Notes under the pieces: generated by a model
Seen by the model: only the letters and a program-made list of their open reading frames with translations
The model's database searches: none
What the model was told of the DNA's origin: nothing
Translations under genes and position numbers: made by a program
NCBI RefSeq assembly: GCF_902459465.1
Contig: NC_047063.1
Location: 16,677,343-16,741,342, forward strand
Length of the DNA stretch: 64,000 bases
Origin: Asterias rubens
Taxonomy: Eukaryota; Echinodermata; Asteroidea; Forcipulatida; Asteriidae
Direction: 5' to 3'
Shown: piece after piece, positions 1 through 29,754 of the stretch
How positions within the stretch are numbered: position 1 is the stretch's first letter
Layout of the letters: every line of letters begins with the position of its first letter

Positions 1-312
1 GAAAACATGGATTTAGTAGAAAACATAATCAGCAGCTTTTGGCCTAAAATAAAACAAGTGTTTGCTACTCTTTACAAATTCTCTAGAATACCATTGTGAC
101 ATTAAAAGTACCATCACAAGGTTTTTGGCTAGTAAACACTAGGAACACCGCAGACAGTTGTTTCCAATTTAGCAATTTCCCATAACCCAACAAACAAACA
201 GACATACAGCTAAACAAAAATAAACACCAATTTACACCTAAACAGACGAACCCACAAACGAACAAAACAAATAACAACAATAATTTAATATATATTTTGT
301 TCGTTTATCCAG

Positions 313-19610
<19,298 letters not shown>

Positions 19611-19690
19611 AGGAAAAGTAGAAATTCAGAACCTTCAGAAAAGTATACTTTATGAAAACGCAGTTTGGCATGCATGCGGCATGCTTCCTA

Positions 19691-19700
19691 AATAAATAAA
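19691..19700 (+). terminator. Overlapping poly(A) signals for the ABCC8/9-like gene
   Basis: AATAAATAAA contains two overlapping AATAAA hexamers about 80 bp after the TAA stop at 19610. A further AATAAA occurs at 20916-20921, past the repeats, and could serve as an alternative. Confidence 0.6.
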
Positions 19701-19819
19701 AAAACATATTTTTGGGGTCAGATTTCCTGGGTCAATGACATCAAGTCTGGTGTAACTAGATATACTTATAATTCAGTTCAGACAGTTTCAATCTATTGGA
19801 CAACATAGAAAGAAAAAGA

Positions 19820-20644
19820 GTTTATGGTAATTACTCAAAATAATTATTATTATAAAACCTTACTTGGTAACGAGTAATGGGGAGAGATTGATGGTATAAT
19901 AATAACAATAATAAGACTTGTAATGCGCACATATCCACCCTGCTGGGTGTTCAAGGCGCAGTAAAACCAAAACACAAAAACAAAAACAAAACACAACACA
20001 AAGAAAAACAGACAAAACAAAATAAGTCATTGAAAACCTGTGACATAAGATAAGTTTTGAGAAGAGACTTGAATTTTGCGGTACAAACACAAGATCGAAG
20101 ATTAAGTGGTAGAGAGTTCCAGATGCGTGGCGCGGCTGAAGAAAAAGACCTGTCACCCCATGAGTGTCGAGACTTGGGTTCAATGAGGAGAAGCATGGAA
20201 CTTGATCGAAGATTCCTTGATGGAGTGTAAACTTGAAGCAGTTCAGAAATATAGTGGGGAGCCTTGCCATTTAGAGCTTTGTGGACAATGAGCATCAGGG
20301 TTGAAGATGATTCGTTGAGAGATAGGGAGCCAGTGTAGTTGTTTCAGAATGGGGGTGATAGAACAGGATTTTCTAGACAGTGTCACAATGGTATAAAACA
20401 TTGTGAGAAACGGCTCCCTGTGAAGTGCCATAGTTTTCGAGAAAGAAGTAATTTTCCACGAAAATCAACCATCTAAAGGCACACAACTTCATGTGACAAG
20501 GGTGTTTTTGTTTCATTATTATCTCGCAAGTTCGATGACTGATTGAGCCCAAATTTTCACAGGTTTGTTATTGTATACATATATGTTGAGATACACCATC
20601 TGTGAAGGCTAGTCTTTGACAATTACCAATAGTGTCCACTGCCT
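19820..20644. mobile_element. Family A TTAA element split by a LINE insertion
   Basis: The left part (about 19820-19899) and right part (20397-20644) together make one family A copy, ending CAATAGTGTCCACTGCCT before TTAA at 20645-20648. The middle is a LINE fragment. Downstream to 21506 I see 3'-flanking DNA with a degraded duplicate (ACACCGAAACCTATATAGGC / ACACCGAATCCTATAGGC near 20670 and 20837) and no further gene. Confidence 0.8.
19900..20387 (-). mobile_element. Truncated L2/CR1-like LINE, 3' end of reverse transcriptase
   Basis: The minus strand encodes the C-terminal tail typical of L2/CR1 polyproteins: ITPILKQLHWLPISQRI, then after a frameshift KALNGKAPHYISELLQVYTP, and further on GDRSFSSAAPRIWNSLPLNL and KFKSLLKTYL. 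It is 5'-truncated, as is common for target-primed insertions, and has a short ATT-rich 3' tail. It is flanked by a 9-bp direct repeat ATGGTATAA (19891-19899 and 20388-20396). Dead copy. Confidence 0.85.
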
Positions 20645-21506
20645 TTAAGGTTTTGTTTCATTTCAGACACCGAAACCTATATAGGCAAACTAGGACCTGA
20701 TGGATGCCAATTACCCAGACAGTATTGTGTTTTGTACATGTATAATTCAGTTCAAAGAGTTTCAACCTATCTGACAACTGATTAATCCTTGTAGAAAAAA
20801 AAGCAGTTTGTTCACGTTTTGTTTCATTCTTACGAGACACCGAATCCTATAGGCAAGCTAGAGGTTGATGAAAGCGAATAACCCAGGCATATAATTGTAG
20901 TGTACATTGTAATTCAATAAAGACCAATTATGTAGAAAATACAGGCTTGATAAAGGTTTTATTAAAGTATGGGAGTGTGCCGGTGCTATGTATTACCCTA
21001 TTATTACGAAACGTCCTTCGCAAAAACACTTAAGCATTTCCTATAAATGGGTCGCTGAAGTGAATTATGAAGTGTACGAAGCTACGACAACAATCGTGTC
21101 TTACATTTCAAGCCCCTGTCTCTAGGCTCTAAAAGGCTCTAGACTTATTGCATTACCTATTAGAGCCCCCAAAAGGTATTCACGTTTTAATGCACATGGT
21201 TGGCCTTTCCGTATGGAATTATACAGAAAAAACACAGTCGACTGTGTTTTTTTATTTCACTACAACGGAGCGATGGTGTAGTGAGTGCTACATGTTGGTT
21301 GGCACTTCTTGTGATTTAGTGTTTGTACAAACAGCCAAAAACTTTACCAAACTGAATGATGAGTTTAAAGGAAACATACAATTTTAATTCTCAGGTTTTA
21401 CTACAGCCATATCCATCCACTTGATTTATGAAGGTCGTTATATTGGAGAGGATTTTTCAATTTTTTACGGAAATTTACATTCAGCTGATGGGATCGTGTG
21501 GCTAAG

Positions 21507-22709
21507 ATGGACGTTACCATGGAAAACACATCATATTGCATGTCCACCAAGTATGCACTTGAGAAATTCTCCGGCGATACTAGCTCAACACACGTATTCA
21601 GAATTGTTGTTTATGGTGTCATGTTCTTCTTTGGAGTAACTGGAAATGTCCTCATCGTTTGTGTGTACCGCACCAAGACACTTAAGACCAGCACCCATGT
21701 CTTCATCATGGCGTTGGCTGCAGCGGATTTAGCGGTGTGTCTAATGCATATCTTCAATGTGCTGGTTGTGCTTGTGACCAATAATTACAAGACGCGCGTT
21801 CCGTACGTTTTGGAGTTTATCATGACTTTGAAAGAAGCGATCATAGTCACCTCGGTGTTCATTACCGCACTCATCGCAGCGGACCGGTACGACTGCATCT
21901 GCCGTCATCGTAAGCGATTCTTCACCACCAAGAGAGCTAAGGCCACGCTAGTGGTGTCTTTAGTAGTCTCAATCATCATCTCGATCCCTAGCTTCGTCGC
22001 TGTGCCTTATTATATCCAACTGCTTTCTCAAACTGTTGGTTTTGCCATTGCACTTCTGGTGATAACCGTGTGTTACACGAAAGTTTACACCGCTATCAGA
22101 AGACACGTTAGAGTTGGCCGTGCACCTTCCATGCAAGTTGAATTCATCAATAGGACTTCAATTCACACAGGCAGACCACCAAATAATGGACTTGGTAAGG
22201 AAATTAACTCGGCTATTGTGCCATGTTCTAGCAAAACTAAAGACATCCACACGTTCAACAGTCATGTACGGATACCGAGCATATCAGAGACGTCATCACA
22301 ACCGATGAAACAGAGTGGAGGAGATTTGAATGTGGGCTTCTTGCGAACGACTTCACCAATAAGGGAACACCAGGCTGATATAACGACCCCACCTGATGTT
22401 GCAATTATACGAAAATTTCCGACAAATGAACAAAATCCCAATCTGCAACGCAAGACAACGAGAATGCTTTTCATTACCAGCGTGTTGTTCCTGTTGACAT
22501 GGCTGCCATACTGGATCCTCATCTTACTCACCAGTTTGCTATCCCTCGGTGTATGTCTAAACATTGATCCGAATTATTTCACACTGCTACGATCTATGCA
22601 CGTACTCTTGTACATCAACAATGCGCTTAACCCTTTAGTTTACGGACTTGCGAATAGACGATTCAGGAAAGATTGTAAAGAAGTGTTGAGAAAAATGAGT
22701 CTTTGTTAG
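21507..22709 (+). CDS. Orphan rhodopsin-class G-protein-coupled receptor, intronless
   Basis: Seven-helix cell-surface receptor, 400 residues from the ATG at 21507 (context AAGATGG; the frame also extends upstream only via a GTG). Visible landmarks: N-terminal N-T-S sequon, TM1 GN with N47, TM2 LAAAD with D74, DRY at 126-128, a long third intracellular loop of about 115 residues rich in Ser/Thr and basic residues, TM6 FLLTWLPYW and TM7 NPLVY. Unusual: no Cys at 3.25 (Leu102), no Trp in TM4, no Pro in TM5, and only about ten residues between TM4 and TM5 where the second extracellular loop should be. The canonical TM3-ECL2 disulfide is therefore impossible. The reading frame is intact and has no intron, suggesting a retroposed or rapidly diverging receptor. 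The ligand is unknown. I cannot place it in a named subfamily. Confidence 0.9.
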   Translation: MDVTMENTSYCMSTKYALEKFSGDTSSTHVFRIVVYGVMFFFGVTGNVLIVCVYRTKTLKTSTHVFIMALAAADLAVCLMHIFNVLVVLVTNNYKTRVPYVLEFIMTLKEAIIVTSVFITALIAADRYDCICRHRKRFFTTKRAKATLVVSLVVSIIISIPSFVAVPYYIQLLSQTVGFAIALLVITVCYTKVYTAIRRHVRVGRAPSMQVEFINRTSIHTGRPPNNGLGKEINSAIVPCSSKTKDIHTFNSHVRIPSISETSSQPMKQSGGDLNVGFLRTTSPIREHQADITTPPDVAIIRKFPTNEQNPNLQRKTTRMLFITSVLFLLTWLPYWILILLTSLLSLGVCLNIDPNYFTLLRSMHVLLYINNALNPLVYGLANRRFRKDCKEVLRKMSLC

Positions 22710-22943
22710 TTTATAGTAGTGTCGCTATCACTACGACTCGGAGCCCATGCAATAAGTGTGAGGTAAGGTCAAACATAAGGAGAAAGAATCAGTAATTCGT
22801 TCTGCCTAAAATACACTTCTTTGAAAGGATGGAGCGTCAAATCGAAAACATTTTGTCCCAATGTATTAGATAGAATTTCGAGGAAATGAAGCAATATTTC
22901 GACGAGCGAACGAAATAATGATTTTTACTGGCCCTATGACCAT

Positions 22944-23197
22944 GGCCCAATTTCATAAAGCTGCTAAGCAAAAACAATTGTTAAGCATGAAATTTCTTCC
23001 TTGGTAATAACAGGATTACCAACCAAGTTTCCATTTGTTGCATATTGCTTTTTTACTGGTATTCAGCTGTTGTTTGCTTGTCCTGAAAATCATGTGGACA
23101 TTTAGTTGGCATTGCTGTTTTTATGAAGGGAAAAACTTCATGCTAAGCATTTTTTGTGCTTAGCAGCGCTATAAATAAGCGCTATGAAATTGGGCCC
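22944..23197. repeat. Foldback element (family B)
   Basis: Palindromic element starting GGCCCAATTTCATAAAGCTG and ending GCGCTATGAAATTGGGCCC. It shares arms with the copy at 17100-17337. Immediately after the GPCR 3' flank. Confidence 0.75.
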
Positions 23198-23204
23198 AGG
23201 GTCC

Positions 23205-23478
23205 GATTTCATAGCGCTGCTTAGCGGCCGATTTTGTGCTTATTTAGCAATTTCTACTTCAAAGCGCTGCATACCGTAAGCACACGAAAAGGTTACAACC
23301 TTCCGGGCTTATAACCGCACGAAAATAAATGACGTCACAATGCAAATCCACGGTAAACACGCAATATGGCCGCCCAATTTTTCTGCTAACATGTGAAATA
23401 CGCTAAGGCTTAGGCAAATTTGTCTGCTACCACGCAAGTTTGCTTACCGTTAAGCAGCGCTCTGAAGCGCTTTAAAAC
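23205..23478. repeat. Second foldback element adjoining family B
   Basis: Starts TTTCATAGCGCTGCTTAGCGG and ends CCGTTAAGCAGCGCTCTGAA, which are roughly reverse complementary. The middle contains TGACGTCA and AATATGGCCGCCC. Looks like a different inverted-repeat element inserted beside, or derived from, family B. Confidence 0.55.
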
Positions 23479-25483
23479 TACATAAACATTCATAAACCAA
23501 TCGAGCGACAGGGATGGGGTATAACATATCCAGACCATGAAGATCTTAAGTAGACTGGTACCCTTTGGTCACGTTCAATTAGACTGGTGAGGCTCGCGAC
23601 GATAAAGACATCAATGGGCTTCTGGGCACCCTGAGCCGTCAGCTGATGGGAAATTAACGTGTGGGCAATGTTGTGTCATTTTTGCTCTTGACAGATCACT
23701 TTTGTCCACTATATTTTAAAACAACAATTTTATCAAAAGGACAATTAAAAGAAAAAATTGAAAATCTTTTAAAACGAACAAATCCTGTCAAAAATCCTGT
23801 CGCTTTGGGCGATGGGTACTTTTATGACACTGGACAGCGCATCTGCAATGCAGTTGAGGTATGAAACTCTTGCCAGCTTCTTTTTTGACAGAAAAACCCA
23901 TAAAACATAAAATAAAACGATACAGTCAACAACTGGATGACGCGTTATTCCAGATCATGGCTATCATTCGTGTAAATCGTTGTTAAATTCCCCCTTCACA
24001 GTTGACTTGTAAAAGGTTCCATAAATTACAGGTAGCCATTACGCACTTTTTTTTCCCTAGCAACGTTTTACTTGAAATAATCTCGTTTTTCAACAGGACG
24101 ATTGTACTTGAATACGAAAGCCATGAGTTCCTTTTGAAATTTTGATCTACGATTCCAGTAAACTGCCAAAAGAAAAAAAAATCGACCACGACGGAGTTTA
24201 AGCAATGTGCAGATTGGCACTCTGCAGTGGTCACGTTAAATGATGACATAAAGAACCTACACGTTGTATTTCTCTATAAAATGCACGGCAAACAATCCAG
24301 ACTATGAAATATTTGGATCATCGACATACTTTACAAGAAAGACATGATATCGATAACATCAGGCACTGTGTGGTAGATCGGAACACGTCATCCAGACCAC
24401 CAACCAACCCCGGAAAGTTATGAAAGGCATTTTGTTGTTGTCATTTAAGGCACATGTTGGTAAAACAAAAAAATAATAATAATAAATAAATCCAGTACTT
24501 TCTGCAATAGTTTTCCAAACTATAGGTGAATGTTTTGGCATGCGAAAGAACGTGACATTTTGTATTACTGGGCCAACATTGGGGCCAGAACCCTTTGGAA
24601 TATTCTATTGTAAATTTGTCCGATTGATGTATTCACTAAATATCGCAATTCTCGCCAGCTCTTGGGTCCAGTGTCCAATAATAGTTCTTTGCATACAAGT
24701 TTGATACTCTTATGTTAAACAAAAAAATACGTTTTTCTTACACTTTGTAATTAATATATACGGGCTAAAAACTTCGGACAAGACGGACATTTTTTTTTCC
24801 ACAATAATACCCATCACCACTTCTACTCACTTGGAAAAAATCCAAGTGGACATTATTTTTAGGAAGACTACAAATTAAGAAAAAAGGACGTTCAGCCCTG
24901 GTCAACAAAATGTATCATGGTAAACACTGCACGCCCGTCCCCGCCTTTCCCCGATACAAACTTGTTTTACCCGCATTTAGTATATATATACATTTTTTGG
25001 TACAAATGCCCCAGTAGTTGTGTTAATCGGGAAAAAATGTTAAGGAAAGAAAATAATGCTTAAGCCATGAGAAATTATTCCCAAGTTTGAGAAATAATTC
25101 CCCACTATAGGATTCTTTAAGGAGTTATCGAAAAACTTATGTGGGTAACAAAGCAGCCTATAAACATGTTTAATAAATGATACAGGTACTCTTACTATAA
25201 AAGAGTGACCATTCCACTCTCTTGTCTCTGAAGTGCTGTCAGATTTGCTCTTTTGTGGGTGAAAGTCAATCTGTGTCACTCTTTTTGAGTGAAGTTGTAA
25301 CGAACTTCTCTCTGAGTTGAGTTGAAAGTACCCGTCTGCCAAATTGCCGTACTATTATGGTCCTTTGTAAAAGAGTGGTGAGCTGACAAAAACTTGTGTT
25401 TTGACTCGATGACATTGAGAGAGGAAGTCGAGTCTCGATAGTTCTAGATCGAGACTATGGATGTACGGAGGGGTGGGGACACA
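23479..25483. other. Intergenic stretch without a recognised gene
   Basis: About 2 kb of AT-rich DNA. A 67-codon plus-strand ORF at 23661-23864 ends next to a GTATGA donor-like site and reads less repetitively than its neighbours (for example LGDGYFYDTGQRICNAVEV), but it matches no family I know and has no clear partner exon. An inverted repeat lies at 25060-25120 (AAATTATTCCCAAG / GAGAAATAATTCCCC). Nothing else supported. Confidence 0.4.
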
Positions 25484-25726
25484 CACTCTAAAAACTCCCG
25501 GGTCAGAATTGACCCGGATTTTGGTCCCAGGGAGCCAGATCCATTTCTGGGTCAGTTTGACCCGGAATCTGTGTCATTGTGTCCCGAAATCTGAGTCAAA
25601 ATCCCCGCTTTTAACAAAATTTCTGGTCACAATGACACATATTCAGGGTCAAATTGACACGGATTCCGGATCAAACATTATGGGACCCAAATCGGGGTCA
25701 ATTCTGAGACGGGAGTTTTTAGAGTG
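25484..25726. repeat. Inverted-repeat element rich in GGGTCA/TGACCC (family F)
   Basis: Termini CACTCTAAAAACTCCCGGG and its complement (CGGGAGTTTTTAGAGTG), about 240 bp, with many TGACCC and GGGTCA words inside. Looks like a MITE; the 7062-7640 fragments are relatives. The stretch 25727-27059 after it has only the LINE-like 3' tail near 26640-26890 and short unrecognised ORFs. Confidence 0.75.
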
Positions 25727-27059
25727 CACGTGAATACATCACTGATACAGTGGATGAATAGCATAACATGCTACATAAAATCACAGAGCTAGGACCCTAT
25801 GATAAACATACATATGGTTTTGAATAGATACCTTAACCCACGCCCCAACCCCAAATTACCTAATAAATAGATAGCATGTGAACCAATTTCATCTTTAACA
25901 TAAACATTTGACTTTTATTTGACTGTGTGAGGATCCACGAGAGTTTTTAGCCGGAAATCTCCCCATATCCCAAGCGAATAAAACACCAAATGTGTGTCTT
26001 ATCCTTCAGTCCACATAGTAGTCAAAATAAACCTTACCACATATTAATGTGAAATAACAAATAACAACAACTAATATTAGTTATTTTTTTTCAACGAAAC
26101 AAAGTGACCAGTAATTCCATCACATTAATTTTCAACTACTATTGATTTTTCTTTCGTCATGCCTTTTTTTATCAGATAAATTACGAATGTAGACTTACAT
26201 CTGCGTGTTTCTTTTTAGAACCAGGTTTCTCTTCTTGCGTTTGGTACTTGTTGATTCGCCAGTTAGAGAATTTCATATGCGTTATACAGTATCTTTGCCA
26301 TATTCATGCATACTGAATAATGCATTCAGATAAGTGGATCCGGTGGTGGGCGTACGAGCTTTTGTGAGTCGAGACATCCGGGCATTTCGAATAGCAGCCA
26401 CATCGTGCGTTGAGGCAAATGTTGTTGAAAGGAGCATGTATTGTGATAATTTACCATACGTTGAATGGTTTGAAGAGGACAAAAATTAACAAGCTTATTA
26501 GAAAATGCAGTGCAAAATACCGGGTATTAATAATGATGTTGTTACATTGTAGACTATAGCCTGAGGTATAAACGAGAATATAAAACTTATCAATAGCCCC
26601 TTTTCGTGTATTCTGTTTGTCTAGTCTGTCTTGTGTTTTCTTTCTTCTGTATATTATTTTATGTTGTTTGTCTGTCCATAGGTTAATGCACAAAAGCCTC
26701 TGCTTCACCCTAACCTAAATCATTGTAAACTTTCAGATCCTAAGATACTAAGTAATACTGTAAACTACTCATAATTTGAATATAATTATAAAACTTTGTA
26801 AAATGTGTAAGTGTACGTGTAGGGCAGCAATGAAATAAATGTTTGCAAAAATAAAACATAAAATAAATAAAAAAATACAATTGAGTTAAATTAGGAAAAA
26901 AGTACTTTTTTCTTTCCAGAATTAGTGTTTTATTTTATCACCATCATAATTTGTAGTTTTTGTGTTTAAAATTTTGTTCACAATTGAATGGTGTAAATTT
27001 AAACTGCAACGCTTAGCGTTTGACCACAAAGAAGATACAATAAAAGGCAATCGACATGA

Positions 27060-27373
27060 TTCTTCACGAGCGGATAAGAGCACCGGATTCAAGCTCTGGT
27101 GTTTGATCAGCGGAGTGTGGGTTCGAATCCCGGTTTTGACACTTGCTAAATAAAATTGGGGAGGTAGTGCTTTCTGCTCTACCGGCCAGGCTTCGGACTG
27201 ATGATACCCAAGCCTACATCCGTATGGACTGTAAAGGGGGTAACCCTGTTTCAGCCCTAGGAGTAGGTGGCATAGACCTCTGGACAAAAATAATTGTAGC
27301 CCACACCTTGAAGTGGCCTTCAGGCCTTGTGTGTCTGGCGACTTGCATACAAAAAATAATAATAATAAAAAAA
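27060..27373 (+). mobile_element. tRNA-Leu-derived SINE
   Basis: Head resembling tRNA-Leu: A-box region GAGCGGATAAGAGC, anticodon-arm-like CCGGATTCAAGCTCTGG (CAA in anticodon position) and a B box GGGTTCGAATCCCGG. It is followed by a body of about 200 bp without coding sense and an AATAATAATAAAAAAA tail. The head would be a poor tRNA because the acceptor stem does not pair well, so it is a pol III-type SINE. TSDs were not resolved. Confidence 0.7.
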
Positions 27374-27443
27374 TGCAAACTTTACTTTTACAACAGCATT
27401 ACCTTTAAATGATTTGGGGCATTGCATAGGTTATGAATCAATA

Positions 27444-27562
27444 TATATGTGGTTTGCGGTAACATCATGTGTGTATCTACTTGCCGGTAAGAACAAACTA
27501 AGAACAAACTCTACCTGGCAAGTAGATACACACATGGTGTTACCGCAAACCAAATATATAAC
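27444..27562. repeat. Near-perfect palindrome, about 42-bp arms
   Basis: Left arm TATATGTGGTTTGCGGTAAC and on to TATCTACTTGCC; right arm GGCAAGTAGATACACACATG and on to GTTACCGCAAACC. The spacer is about 30 bp containing two copies of AAGAACAAACT. Could form a long hairpin; probably a small foldback MITE. Confidence 0.8.
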
Positions 27563-27688
27563 ATTACCTTTGATACTAAGTTATGCAAGTATTACTATGA
27601 CTTGAGTCGCCAAAATATTACACCAGTTTTTTGTTTCAACCAATATAAATTTACAACAAGTCAACGATTGTACAGGTTTACACATATT

Positions 27689-27849
27689 GAGTGGCTCAGA
27701 GTGGAATTGGATGAATATTATCGCAAGGTAAAATTTGGGCTGTTCCATTTCACGAGGCGAAGCCGAGTGAAATTGGGTGAAATGGAACAGTCCAAACTTT
27801 ACCGAGCGATAATATTCCTTCCATTCCACGAATTAAAGCCACTCAATAT
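27689..27849. repeat. Foldback element with about 70-bp arms
   Basis: Ends ATTGAGTGGCT and AGCCACTCAAT. The arms carry TGAATATTATCGCAAGGTAA and its approximate complement, TGTTCCATTTCAC and GTGAAATGGAACA, with a loop of about 25 bp. Few mismatches, so likely a fairly young insertion. Confidence 0.8.
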
Positions 27850-28054
27850 TTGTTTTATATAACTGAACTGACATATAGATCCTTGTCATTTGATGTATTT
27901 TTTAAAAGTATAACAGTATGAAAAATCACACAAACTACTGACAAACAAAAATCATATAGCAACAATGCACAAATCGGATCACAACCTTTTGTACAGGTGC
28001 TCCTTTGTTTTAGCAGCGGCGCGGCGGCGCCGCACCGTGTGCCAGGCCGAAACC

Positions 28055-29263
28055 AAAGTGCGCCAAAAAGGGTGAAACGTGACCCTGCTAATTTTAATTT
28101 TTTTCAACACTTTTGAGGTTGCTTATACCCCATGGGACCATTTTATGGGGAAATTAAGCAAAAAATATATATATTGACTTGTCATGACCTCTTAAAGGTA
28201 TTCAAATCCACAGAAATTGGCCATAAAATGAAAATAGTTGCAGAAATCTTCATAAAGCAAAATTAGACACCTTGCATTGAGTTACGGAGCTAAACTTTCA
28301 CTTGGCTCTAGTTTAGGGTTCATATTTGAAGGAAATTAAATCAGTTTTTATTTTTGTTGAAGTTTTCTATGAATAAATACTGACAATTGTGTCAACATTG
28401 ACATGAAATTTACGTTTTCTGTGTTCAGCAATACGGAAACTAAAGATTGCCGTCGATTGCTGCCTAAAGTCTACTCATTTTTAATAGAGCAACTTGTTTG
28501 CATCATTTTGGTACAAAATTTAGCTGCGACAACCTGCGATACACGATTTTAGAGCAGTTTTTCTGAAGCGATCACTGTACGTTTTCGCCCCTTTTCTGAT
28601 TATTACATATGGCGCGCTCTACTGAGAAACACGACACCCGAGCAAGGCTGCGCTCGCCGGAAAGGTGCAATTATGATACCCCTATTTATGTCTGATTGCG
28701 CAGTTGAAATTTCAATGTACTTGGTGTCTCATGTTGTGATGAGGGATACTGCCGCTAGTTGTCTTTACATGTATCTGTCAGCTGTACCACAGTGCACAAT
28801 GGCGTCTTTACCAAGAAAGCGATTATTTGAAGTTGTTAGTTCTGTTGATGATGCATCAAACATTGCAAACTCTTGTCGTGGTTGCTTAGAATTATTCACA
28901 GATGTGTTTCATGTTCCGCAATGTGATATTCCGGAGGAGATTCGTCAGTCAGTGACAAAAAACATTCGGGATTTCATTTACAAATTGAGGAGGAAATGGG
29001 CAGAAAGCAGCCGAAACAAACAGAGTTTTGAACGTAAGAACACAGACTGGCTGAAAGGAGAATTGTGTTTTGACTGAAAAGCAATAATTAGTCACAATTT
29101 TACCGCGATAAACAGTCCATTACATCAGGACCAATCAAAAAACGGTATTTTGCTGACGTCATACTCCGATCTAATTATCACCAATGGATTTTACGGGTCG
29201 GAAAAGCTAAATATGTGAACCTTCCTGCACAAAACTTAATGATTTATATTTTTGGCGCACTTT
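28055..29263 (+). mobile_element. Candidate DNA transposon with 15-bp terminal inverted repeats
   Basis: The 15-mer AAAGTGCGCCAAAAA at 28055-28069 has its exact reverse complement at 29249-29263. The 1.2 kb between is less repetitive than its surroundings and contains one plausible ORF (28799-29077). The outer flanks do not show a clear target duplication, and the GC-rich block at 28017-28050 partly resembles the GCCGGC-rich block at 29281-29292. The boundaries are tentative, and the repeat could be coincidental. Confidence 0.4.
28799..29077 (+). CDS. Unknown 92-residue ORF, possible transposon or first-exon fragment
   Basis: Two in-frame starts exist (28673 and 28799). I prefer 28799 because its context CACAATGG is better and the upstream residues are not distinctive. 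The 92-residue product starts MASLPRKRLF, has a Cys pair (SCRGC) and a strongly basic predicted helix FIYKLRRKWAESSRNK, and ends DWLKGELCFD. Composition looks protein-like rather than random. A GTAAGA donor-like site sits inside the ORF near 29031, so it might continue into an unseen exon. It lies between 15-bp inverted repeats. No family recognised; a DNA-binding or transposon-encoded protein is a guess. Confidence 0.35.
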   Translation: MASLPRKRLFEVVSSVDDASNIANSCRGCLELFTDVFHVPQCDIPEEIRQSVTKNIRDFIYKLRRKWAESSRNKQSFERKNTDWLKGELCFD

Positions 29264-29619
29264 CATCCCATTCTGCACACCAGCCGGCTGGTGTGAAACA
29301 TTTGGAACAAGGATGATCCTACTGTTGAATGGGAACTGCTTTTCCCCATGGGCGAATAGGTCTTTTTGATCGCCGGTGCGGATGGGAGTAATAGTGAATG
29401 TCACGTGAAGTAAGTTCCACCAATCAAGTGACAAGGATCTGTGTCAGTTATATAATAACTGATATTTACATTTTTTCCAGTCCTATTTCACACTTTCCTA
29501 CAACTTGAACCACCATCGACAGGCCGAACACAAATTATGCAAATGCGGTCTACAAGACAAGTCAAACATCAACACCAGAGCCAAAGTTCACGGAGATGGC
29601 AGAACACAATTTTTGTTGC

Positions 29620-29745
29620 TGCAGAAATGAGCAGGGTACCCGTAACAAATTGTACATCTGGCTGTTACTTTGCCCGGTAACCATGTTGTCGTTACCGTAA
29701 TTTTGTTATGCTTGGCTACTTAGCAGATCTATGAAATTGGGCACA
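29620..29745. repeat. Decayed family B fragment
   Basis: Reads GCAGAAATGAGCAGGGTACC ... AGCAGATCTATGAAATTGGGC, one half of the foldback family. Abuts the TTAA element that follows. Confidence 0.55.
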
Positions 29746-29754
29746 TGACCTTAA

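Noticed and set aside
21498-21506. Three extra residues at the GPCR N-terminus
   Set aside because: This would need a GTG start; the ATG at 21507 has a strong context (AAGATGG).
23661-23864. 67-codon ORF with a donor-like end
   Set aside because: Protein-like composition, but no family match, no partner exon and no conserved neighbour; kept only as a remark.
26282-26482. 66-codon minus-strand ORF
   Set aside because: No recognisable domain and no adjoining exon; length is compatible with chance.
27065-27145. Functional tRNA-Leu gene
   Set aside because: The acceptor stem does not pair and the sequence continues into a SINE body with an A-rich tail.
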